38,769 bases of DNA from CAYVTZ01 sp964454685 (GTDB taxonomy: Bacteria > Bacillota > Clostridia > Christensenellales > Christensenellaceae): NCBI GenBank assembly GCA_964454685.1, contig CAYVTZ010000029.1:1-38769 (forward strand), in the 5' to 3' direction. Position 1 is the first letter of the stretch. The number at the start of each line of letters is the position of its first letter. This document shows positions 33,201 through 38,769 of the stretch, piece after piece. The notes beneath the pieces are model-generated. The model was not told the DNA's origin and ran no database searches. It saw only the letters and a program-made list of their open reading frames with translations. A program made the position numbers and the translations under genes.

Positions 33201-33790
33201 TCAATCCCAACGCTATTGAGGATTTTGCGCGGGTGAAGGAACGGTATGACGATTTGGTCATTCAACGCGCGGATTTGGTGAAGGCGGGAGATGATTTGCA
33301 AATTGTGATTCGTGACCTGCTGACCGGTATGAAGCAAAGCTTTACGCAGAAATTTGCACGCATTAACGAGAATTTCACCAGAGTGTTTAAAGAACTGTTC
33401 GGTGGGGGTCACGCGGAACTGGAACTGCTGGATCAGGATGATGTGATGGAATGCGGCATTGAGATTATTGCGGAGCCGCCGGGCAAAAAACTGCAAAGCA
33501 TTACGCTGCTTTCGGGCGGTGAAAAAGCGTTTACGGCGATTGCGCTGCTGTTTGCGATGCTGGACATCAATCCATCGCCCATCTGCTTGCTGGACGAGAT
33601 CGATGCGCCGCTGGATGATGCAAACGTGGTGCGATTCTCGGAATACTTGAAGAAGCTTTCCGTTGAGCTGCAATTTATTGTGATTACGCACCGCAAACCG
33701 TCGATGGCGATTTGCGACACACTATACGGCGTTGCGATGCATGAGAAGGGCGTTTCGGACATTGTATCCGTAAAATTGGAAGGAGCATAA
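30230..33790 (+). CDS. smc: Chromosome segregation protein SMC
   Basis: The 1186-aa condensin ATPase has Walker A GPNGSGKS near residues 32-39 and Q-loop sequence at GEQSSKNLRG. Coiled coil runs to about 500, a hinge spans about 515-640 (GYFDSVRDLF, GNALQNVVVDTDEDA, GGVITGGSVRG), the return coiled coil reaches about 1000, and the C-terminal head has LLSGGEKAFTAIALLFA, Walker B PICLLDEIDAPLDDANV and the D-loop. It starts with TTG; a ribosome site is weak (GGGA), and the start is fixed by the family N-terminus FLKRIELNGFKSF. ScpA and ScpB, its partners, are encoded at 7638-8890. ftsY follows after 3 bases. Confidence 0.97.
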   Translation: MFLKRIELNGFKSFHNKKELQINSGITGVVGPNGSGKSNIADAIRWVLGEQSSKNLRGATMQDVIFNGTVERSRKGYCEVALIFDNADHRLPLDFTEIEVKRKMYRSGESEYTINNAACRLKDILELFRDTGIGKEGYSIIGQGRIDEILNSKPTARRKVFEEAAGIMKYRVRKEEAERNLQKTQENLVRLEDIIAELEIQISPLEKQMNEAREYLAMRDRLKALEVNLFLYQYDRSKERGVKLDEQVVEIEQEHEDATRQIQAFSVQGADSKKQLGEVQSKIEQHSLELGECSSEQERLKGKRNLIVEKRSGFVRQTEENTLRIEAYEGEISQNEAKIAGINGQIQEINTKLDEKYAQIVALREEVQSIAGAGDAAAENYEAARALLEEKRVDVQTLKLELGEAQVKLELATQSHEASQLELTRFEQSVEQFKTDVAQLEEDVQQREQQGELLRKQINEAAQDVFAANQKKQELTEQNAKLQIKLKESQSKQRLLSDLQEGYEGYFDSVRDLFRSSRKDANITSKIKGVLAEVISVPKEYETPVEIILGNALQNVVVDTDEDAKDIIAYLRKHNLGRVTFLPTQSLKVRLLQREEREHLSMDGVMCVASEAITCGEDVRPAVDFLLGRTVIVRDMDCAIALMRRADYAFRCVTMDGDFIKPGGVITGGSVRGNKTSLLARKRMLEELSGAIDQMERTLQKAVQEYDRLSAELAEKQRMQQALLAQLRDQEIGYAQQKQLLDARKETLADRDETFDVLKTSLLELQAEAARLTRTIEQSGSALETAQQAFDEAQQAYEQAEQSIARSNQESVQRRDALAAMEREQAEQNNQKNILSNDVQHIRQLIAAAREAQEGLRRQSETILAEEKNAAALQQETENQLAALQERIIRAGSAGESLFALREKLQREIEEHDGRLESLLQKKNDLIEQKYRVIASKEKNELYLDSMQNKIWEDYGLTYANALAMKEEFAFQASTREIEEIRGRMRDMGAVNPNAIEDFARVKERYDDLVIQRADLVKAGDDLQIVIRDLLTGMKQSFTQKFARINENFTRVFKELFGGGHAELELLDQDDVMECGIEIIAEPPGKKLQSITLLSGGEKAFTAIALLFAMLDINPSPICLLDEIDAPLDDANVVRFSEYLKKLSVELQFIVITHRKPSMAICDTLYGVAMHEKGVSDIVSVKLEGA

Positions 33791-33793
33791 AAC

Positions 33794-34693
33794 ATGGGAT
33801 TTTTTGATAAGATCAAAGAGCGCGTGAGCAAAACGCGCAGCAACATCTCCGAAAAATTGAATCAGGTTCTTAAAAATTTTCGCAAGGTGGACGAGGAGTT
33901 TTTCGAGGAATTGGAAGAGGCTTTGATTCTTTCTGATTTGGGTGTGGAGACAACGACAAAGATCATTGAATCACTCAAAGACACGGTAAAGGAAAACAAA
34001 ATTGAGGACACGGCGCAGATCAAAGATCTGCTGATTGGTATTTTGACGGAATATATGCAGGCGGAGCCTTTGCAGACGCCTGCGCCGACGGTGTTGCTGG
34101 TGGTGGGAGTAAACGGCGTAGGCAAGACCACGGCAATCGGTAAACTATCCGCATACTTTTCCGCACAGGGCAAGACGGTGCTGTTGGCGGCAGGGGACAC
34201 TTTTCGCGCGGCGGCATCGGAGCAGTTGAGTGTGTGGGGAGAGCGCACGGGAGCGCGCGTCATCAAATATGACGAAGGGGCAGACCCGGCGGCAGTGGTA
34301 TACGACGCAGTGGATGCGGCGAAGCACGGCAATATCGACATCCTGATGATTGACACGGCGGGAAGGTTGCACAACAAAAAAAATCTGATGAGCGAGCTGG
34401 AAAAGATCAATCGCGTGGTGGATAAGAGCTTTCCGGAGGCGCACCGCGAAACATTCCTTGTGGTGGATGCCACAACCGGTCAAAATGCGATTTCGCAGAC
34501 GGAAGTCTTTATGCAGAGCGCACCGCTGACGGGGATTGTGCTGACAAAGCTTGACGGCACGGCGAAGGGCGGTGTGGTTTGCGCGGTTAAGGACATGACG
34601 GGAGTGCCAGTACGCTTTATTGGAATTGGCGAGGGCGTGGACGATTTGCAGCCTTTTGATGCAGCGGATTTTGCGCGGGCGATTATTGAGTGA
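33794..34693 (+). CDS. ftsY: Signal recognition particle receptor FtsY
   Basis: FtsY is the membrane-associated GTPase that docks SRP-ribosome complexes at the translocon. The 299-aa protein has the N domain (about 1-90), G1 GVNGVGKTT at 105-113, DTFRAAA, the G3 region DTAGRLHNKKNLMSEL, ATTGQNA, and G4 LTKLDGTAKGG, ending GIGEGVDDLQPFD. The long acidic A domain of E. coli FtsY is absent, as in many Gram-positives. It directly follows smc, the conserved smc-ftsY order. Confidence 0.97.
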   Translation: MGFFDKIKERVSKTRSNISEKLNQVLKNFRKVDEEFFEELEEALILSDLGVETTTKIIESLKDTVKENKIEDTAQIKDLLIGILTEYMQAEPLQTPAPTVLLVVGVNGVGKTTAIGKLSAYFSAQGKTVLLAAGDTFRAAASEQLSVWGERTGARVIKYDEGADPAAVVYDAVDAAKHGNIDILMIDTAGRLHNKKNLMSELEKINRVVDKSFPEAHRETFLVVDATTGQNAISQTEVFMQSAPLTGIVLTKLDGTAKGGVVCAVKDMTGVPVRFIGIGEGVDDLQPFDAADFARAIIE

Positions 34694-34740
34694 GGGCTCT
34701 CACAATAAAGCAGGGTGAACCCCTGACGCGGTAAATATGC

Positions 34741-34769
34741 TTGAATTTTAAAAGGGATGGTGGTATAAT
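34741..34769 (+). promoter_or_regulatory. Sigma-A promoter of comB
   Basis: TTGAAT at 34741-34746 and TATAAT at 34764-34769 are separated by 17 bases. A leader of about 108 bases follows, with a perfect 8-bp hairpin (CTATTTTG/CAAAATAG) at 34827-34847. Confidence 0.75.
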
Positions 34770-34826
34770 AGCTAAACCGCCTATGAAAATAAAATCAAGC
34801 TGTAGACGGGATTTCTTTTGGATCGG

Positions 34827-34847
34827 CTATTTTGATGCACAAAATAG
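34827..34847 (+). other. Perfect 8-bp hairpin in the comB leader
   Basis: CTATTTTG and CAAAATAG flank a 5-base loop (ATGCA). It is not followed by a U tract, so it is not a terminator; it may stabilise the leader or serve as a protein site. Confidence 0.35.
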
Positions 34848-34883
34848 TACGGGAATGAGGAGTAAAGAAGAAAGAGGAATGTT

Positions 34884-35597
34884 ATGAAAGTTTCATGTGA
34901 GTCGGCTTATCAACGGGTTCAGCCGGCTGATCTGGTGGGAAAAACAGCAGTTGTGATCGATTTGCTGCGCGCGTCATCTACCATTATTACGGCACTGTCT
35001 AATGGGTGTGACCGGATTATTCCCGCGGAGGATCCGAATGAGGCGGTAGAGATCGCGCGCTCGGCAGAGGGGAAAACGCTTATCTGCGGCGAAGTAGCAG
35101 CGGAAAAGGTGCGGGGCTTTGATCTGGGCAATTCTCCCTTGGAGTATACACATAATGTGGTGGACGAAAAGGTTGTCATTTTGGCGACCACCAACGGCGC
35201 GGCGGCGATCAAGCATTTCTTTAATGTGGATCATGTGCTGGTGGCGGCGTTGATTAACGCTTCTGCGGCGGCGCAGAAGATTGTGGAGATCGGGCAGGAT
35301 TGCGTTTTGGTCTGTGCGGGCACGGATGGACAATTCTCTATGGACGATATTATTGCGGCAGGCTGCATTATTGACCGGTTGCAGCGATTGAATGTGCCGC
35401 TGGAGTTAACTGATTTGTGTGAGGTGGCGCTGCGCATGTATCGAAGCGCACAGGGTAACATGAGAGAAGCCTTGACCGGCTGCAAACACTTTGAATTTTT
35501 ACTGGGTTTGAGGCTGTTTGACGATTTGGAATACTGTCTGCGTGAGGACACGCACACCGTAGTTCCGGTGCTGAGGGAGTGCATTGTGCGCCTATAA
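34884..35597 (+). CDS. comB: 2-phosphosulfolactate phosphatase family protein ComB
   Basis: The 237-aa protein matches the ComB family: VIDLLRASSTIITALSNGCDRIIPAEDPNEA split at its N-terminal core, LICGEVAAEKVRGFDLGNSPLEYT, the NGAAAIK turn and VLVCAGTDGQFSMDDIIAAG. The enzyme removes phosphate from 2-phosphosulfolactate to give sulfolactate. In methanogens it feeds coenzyme M; in Bacillus homologues serve sulfolactate formation in spores. No ComA or sulfolactate gene is nearby, so the physiological role is open. It has its own promoter and terminator. Confidence 0.87.
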   Translation: MKVSCESAYQRVQPADLVGKTAVVIDLLRASSTIITALSNGCDRIIPAEDPNEAVEIARSAEGKTLICGEVAAEKVRGFDLGNSPLEYTHNVVDEKVVILATTNGAAAIKHFFNVDHVLVAALINASAAAQKIVEIGQDCVLVCAGTDGQFSMDDIIAAGCIIDRLQRLNVPLELTDLCEVALRMYRSAQGNMREALTGCKHFEFLLGLRLFDDLEYCLREDTHTVVPVLRECIVRL

Positions 35598-35605
35598 CAA
35601 ACAGG

Positions 35606-35637
35606 AAAAAGCTGCTGGCTTCTAGCGGCTTTTTTTG
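35606..35637 (+). terminator. Intrinsic terminator after comB
   Basis: AAGCTGCT at 35609-35616 pairs with AGCGGCTT at 35624-35631 (one G-U) around a 7-base loop, with a 7-T run directly after. The left A tract could pair with it and extend the stem. Confidence 0.85.
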
Positions 35638-35752
35638 TACCAACGCAAACAAGCGGGTGTAACGATAGCAGATGTTCTTTTTGGCGAGGTGCCCGCTTTT
35701 CACAAGGTTGAGAACAAAGACGCAATATAAACAAACATTTTTATGTTAGAAA

Positions 35753-35782
35753 TTGACAAAAACATTACACATTTGATACAAT
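35753..35782 (+). promoter_or_regulatory. Sigma-A promoter of the rhaB-PHP operon
   Basis: A perfect TTGACA at 35753-35758 and TACAAT at 35777-35782 are 18 bases apart. The leader of about 100 bases contains a CCAG.../...CTGG inverted repeat near 35801-35819 that could be a regulator or hairpin site. Confidence 0.65.
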
Positions 35783-35891
35783 ATATAGAATGTCAAAATA
35801 CCAGGGTGTATGCCTCTGGTGAGAGGGAAGAAGCAGAATCACAATCGCCGGAGGAACGTTGTTCAAAGGTGAAGAATAAAGGAGAGTATGT

Positions 35892-37358
35892 ATGAAAAAA
35901 GTTCTTGCATTCGATTTCGGGGCATCCAGCGGACGCGCGATGCTGGCGCAGTTTGTGGACGGAAGAATTACAATGGAGGAAATTCACCGCTTTACCAACG
36001 ACCCTGTGACGGTGAATGGCACGATGTACTGGGATGTTCTGCGATTGTTTTATGAAATGAAACGCGGGATATCCAAGGCGGTCAACATGGGTGGGTTTGA
36101 CCTCATCTGTATTGATACATGGGGCATTGATTTTGGTCTTTTGGACGAGCATGGCCAGTTGATTCAGAATCCGGTGCATTATCGTGACAAACGCACGGAC
36201 AACTTTGAAGAACTGTACAAGCGCATTCCGCGCGAGGAAATCTATGCGGCGACGGGTGTGCAGCAGATTCAGATCAATACGATCTATCAATTTGACGCGA
36301 TTTTGAAAACGCAGCCGGAATTGTTGGAGCGTGCAGACAAGATGCTGTTTACGCCGGACTTGCTGAACTACTTCCTGACGGGAGAAAAAAAAGCGGAGTA
36401 CACGATTGCGTCTACTTCAGAGATGCTGAACGCATCGGCGCGTGACTGGGACTATGAATTGCTGGAACGAGTGGGCATTCCGCGCCGCATCTTGTGTGAT
36501 ATTGTGATGCCGGGCACGGTTTGCGGCTATTTGAGCGACGAAATCTGCGAAGAACTGGGCGCGCCAAAAGCGATGGTGCTTTGCTCTGCATCGCACGATA
36601 CGGCATCCGCGGTTGCCGCAACGCCCACGCAAGAGGACGAATTTGTGTATATCAGCTGCGGCACATGGAGCTTGCTTGGCAGCGAGATCGCAGAGCCTTG
36701 CCTGACGGAGAAAGCGCGCAGCTACAACTACACCAACGAGGGCGGCGTGGACAGAACCATCCGTTTCCTGAAAAACATTATGGGAACGTGGCTGATTCAA
36801 GAGTCGCGCAGACAGTGGATTCGGGAAGGCAATGAATACGGTTTTGGGGAAATGGAGCAGATGGCGAAGGAGGCGAAGCCCTTCCAGTGCTTTATTGATG
36901 TGGATCATCCGGATTTCATCAAGCCGGGCAACATTCCCGCAATCATTCGGGAGCATTGCAAAAAGTCCGGGCAGTATGTACCCCAGACGGTGGGCGAGGT
37001 AGTGCGCTGCATCGATGAAAGCCTTGCGCTGAAATACCACCACACCATTATGGGCATGGAGGACTGCTTGGAGCGTACCTTTAAGACGGTGTATATTTTG
37101 GGCGGCGGCACCAAGAGCGGTTTGCTTTGCCAGATGACGGCAAACGCGAGCGGGAAGCCGGTTTCGGCAGGCCCAGACGAGGCGACCGTGCTGGGGAATA
37201 TCTCGGTAGCGCTGATTGCAAGCGGTGAGATCAAAGACACGAAGCAAGCGCGCGAGATTGTGAAATCTTCCGAGGAAATCAAAACGTACGAGCCGCAGGA
37301 CACTGCTGCATGGAAAGAGGCTTACCAGCGCTACTGCGCAGTATTGACCGCGAAATAA
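35892..37358 (+). CDS. rhaB: Rhamnulokinase
   Basis: Rhamnulokinase phosphorylates L-rhamnulose to rhamnulose 1-phosphate. The 488-aa protein has the FGGY kinase fold: the N-terminal phosphate loop FDFGASSGRAMLA, the substrate region DTWGIDFGLLDEHGQL and HYRDKRTDN, TPDLLNYFLTGEK, the second domain start SHDTASAVAATP with the catalytic Asp, CGTWSLLG, and the nucleotide-binding ILGGGTKSGLLCQMTANASG. These are rhamnulokinase-type, not glycerol or xylulose kinase-type, features. GGAG lies 7 bases before the ATG. Isomerase and aldolase genes of the pathway are not in the window. A PHP phosphoesterase follows after 27 bases. Confidence 0.92.
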   Translation: MKKVLAFDFGASSGRAMLAQFVDGRITMEEIHRFTNDPVTVNGTMYWDVLRLFYEMKRGISKAVNMGGFDLICIDTWGIDFGLLDEHGQLIQNPVHYRDKRTDNFEELYKRIPREEIYAATGVQQIQINTIYQFDAILKTQPELLERADKMLFTPDLLNYFLTGEKKAEYTIASTSEMLNASARDWDYELLERVGIPRRILCDIVMPGTVCGYLSDEICEELGAPKAMVLCSASHDTASAVAATPTQEDEFVYISCGTWSLLGSEIAEPCLTEKARSYNYTNEGGVDRTIRFLKNIMGTWLIQESRRQWIREGNEYGFGEMEQMAKEAKPFQCFIDVDHPDFIKPGNIPAIIREHCKKSGQYVPQTVGEVVRCIDESLALKYHHTIMGMEDCLERTFKTVYILGGGTKSGLLCQMTANASGKPVSAGPDEATVLGNISVALIASGEIKDTKQAREIVKSSEEIKTYEPQDTAAWKEAYQRYCAVLTAK

Positions 37359-37385
37359 TCGCAGGAATATGAAGGAGAAAACGCC

Positions 37386-38684
37386 GTGAATGAAAAGCAA
37401 GAAAAATTAGTGAAACAGTTGAATGCGCCCAAGGTGGAGGATCGCCTGGATGCGGTTTCCGCTCTGCGTGCGATGATTGACGCAGGGGAGATCCAAGCGC
37501 CTGCAATGACCAAGGACACAAACAATCATGTACACACATGTTATTCCTTTTCGCCTTACTCGCCCTCGGCGGCGGTGTATCAGGCACTGATGAGCGGGCT
37601 GTGTACAGTTGGAATTATTGACCATGATTCCATCAGCGGAGCGCGCGAATTCATTGAAGCGGGCAAGCGCATGGGTATCACGACAACGATTGGCTGCGAA
37701 GTGCGCGTTAGCTTTGCAAACACCAGCATGAACGGGAAGAAGATCAACAACCCTGACGAACCGACCATTGCATACATCGCGCTGCATGGTCTGCCGCACA
37801 GTCAGATTGACGCAATGGACGGATTGCTTTCCAAAATTCGGGAAAAGCGCAATGCGCGCAACCGCAAACAGGTGGAACGGCTCAATGCGCTTACGCAGCA
37901 GTATGGTGTGACACTGGACTTTGATGCGGATGTGGTTCCGCTTTCGATGGCAGCGGAAGGCGGCAGCATCACCGAACGTCATATTCTGTTTGGACTGACC
38001 AAAAAGCTGATCGAGCGTTTTGGCAGAGGGCAGAAGCTAATCGACTTCATGGAGCGGGACATGGGCGTTGCGCTGGGTGAAAAAATTAAGGCGATGCTGT
38101 TGGACGTGGATTTTTACGCATATGAATACGATGTGCTGAATGTGCTGAAATCCGAGCTGGTGCCGAAATTTTTCATTGAAGGCGGAGACGACTGCTTTGA
38201 CGTCAGAGAAGTGGTGGCGTTTGCGCGGACGCTGGGCGTAATCCCGACCTACTGCTATTTGGGCGACGTAGGGGAATCCCCCACAGGCGACAAGAAGGCG
38301 CAGAAATTTGAGGACGATTTCCTCGACGAGCTGTTTGATGTGGTCAAGGAGTTGGGCTTTGAGGCGATTGCCTACATGCCGTCACGTAACACCGTGCCGC
38401 AGCTTGAGCGCGTGATAGGCAAGTGCGCGCAGATGCAGTTGATTGAGATTTCCGGCGAGGATATCAACCAGCCGCGTCAGAGCTTTATTTGCGAAAAACT
38501 AAGAGAGCCGATGTTTGCACATCTGGGCGACAGCACGTGGGCGTTGGTGGGGCATGAGAATGAGACGACGGAGAATCCGGCGGCTTGCATCTATTCGGAT
38601 GAGACCAAAGCTAAATTTCCAAACATGGCAGAGCGCATTGCGCATTATCGGGAACTGGGGAAGGGATATCAGCCCAAAAAATAA
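37386..38684 (+). CDS. PHP-domain metal-dependent phosphoesterase-like protein
   Basis: The 432-aa protein has a leading helical segment (1-45) and then PHP motifs: His48 and His50 in NHVHTCYSFSPYSP, Asp79-His80-Asp81 in GIIDHDSISG, and Glu105 in GCEVRV. Later His and Asp residues (YIALHGLPH, AYMPSRNTV) may complete the metal site. Such proteins hydrolyse phosphoesters or sugar phosphates with a tri-metal centre. GTG is the start, with AGGAG 8 bases ahead. It is co-transcribed with rhaB, so a rhamnose-linked phosphate substrate is a reasonable inference, but the reaction is unknown. Confidence 0.8.
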   Translation: MNEKQEKLVKQLNAPKVEDRLDAVSALRAMIDAGEIQAPAMTKDTNNHVHTCYSFSPYSPSAAVYQALMSGLCTVGIIDHDSISGAREFIEAGKRMGITTTIGCEVRVSFANTSMNGKKINNPDEPTIAYIALHGLPHSQIDAMDGLLSKIREKRNARNRKQVERLNALTQQYGVTLDFDADVVPLSMAAEGGSITERHILFGLTKKLIERFGRGQKLIDFMERDMGVALGEKIKAMLLDVDFYAYEYDVLNVLKSELVPKFFIEGGDDCFDVREVVAFARTLGVIPTYCYLGDVGESPTGDKKAQKFEDDFLDELFDVVKELGFEAIAYMPSRNTVPQLERVIGKCAQMQLIEISGEDINQPRQSFICEKLREPMFAHLGDSTWALVGHENETTENPAACIYSDETKAKFPNMAERIAHYRELGKGYQPKK

Positions 38685-38747
38685 ACCGGATATAAAAGAA
38701 GGACCGTGGATGTTTGTGAACAGCCTCCCGAAAAACGGACATTGAAT

Positions 38748-38769
38748 AAAAAGGGCCTCCTATCGTAGG
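38748..38769 (+). terminator. Left arm of an intrinsic terminator cut by the window edge
   Basis: AAAAAGGGCCTCCTA, a TCG loop and TAGG are visible; the rest of the right arm and the U tract would lie beyond 38769. The A-rich start and the 4 bp already formed suggest a terminator for the rhaB-PHP operon. Confidence 0.5.

Noticed and set aside
35790..35822. Leaderless ten-codon peptide in the rhaB leader
   Set aside because: The ATG falls at the likely transcription start by chance; no ribosome site or known peptide pattern supports it.
36417..37400. 327-codon minus-strand frame opposite rhaB
   Set aside because: No domain or ribosome binding site, and it lies opposite a complete rhamnulokinase.

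Overview
The window looks like chromosomal core sequence from an anaerobic, low-to-mid GC Firmicute of the class Clostridia. The evidence is AhrC/ArgR, ScpA-ScpB, SepF-DivIVA and Spo0A-type genes, sigma factors of the sporulation/SigB type with partner-switch regulators, strong sigma-A promoters, and a desulfoferrodoxin, which is typical of anaerobes. A Christensenellales-like, weakly or non-sporulating lineage is a guess only. I see no phage, insertion sequence, CRISPR array, tRNA or rRNA.

Layout. (1) 1-6841: most of an OLE (ornate large extremophilic) RNA, cut by the window's left edge, then the gene for its membrane partner OapA and tlyA. A 387-base non-coding leader follows, then nadK-argR-recN, a Spo0A homologue with a degenerate receiver domain, and purine nucleoside phosphorylase. 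(2) 6909-9597: an M50 membrane protease, scpA, scpB and rluB. (3) 9709-13377, minus strand: an NSS-family sodium-coupled transporter followed by a U32 peptidase-family protein. (4) 13601-18261: typA, a minus-strand duplicated-domain lipoprotein, an HD dNTPase and superoxide reductase (desulfoferrodoxin). (5) 18417-20403: a partner-switch module of SpoIIAA-like antagonist, Cys-rich degenerate SpoIIAB/RsbW-like protein, SigB/SigF-type sigma factor and a second RsbW-like ATPase with intact motifs. (6) 20602-23827: HlyD-like membrane protein, yggS, sepF and divIVA (cell division). (7) 24074-25762: an AraC/GyrI-type regulator and a short SigE/SigK-like sigma factor with a perfect 0A box on its promoter. 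(8) 26012-34693: hisS, aspS, tcdA, rseC-like, smc and ftsY. (9) 34884-38684: comB, then rhaB and a PHP-domain phosphoesterase.

How the parts connect. Most genes form tightly packed operons with ATGA or GTGA start/stop overlaps (oapA-tlyA, nadK-argR, spo0A-like-punA, scpA-scpB-rluB, hisS-aspS, tcdA-rseC, the HlyD-like gene-yggS). The most unusual content is regulatory: the OLE ribonucleoprotein locus; a Spo0A whose phosphorylatable Asp is Glu, next to where spoIVB would normally lie; a 0A box over the -35 of a sporulation-type sigma gene; and a sigma partner-switch module whose first kinase has lost its ATP-binding motifs but gained seven cysteines, directly downstream of superoxide reductase. 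All functional assignments come from reading translated sequence by eye; no database search was run.
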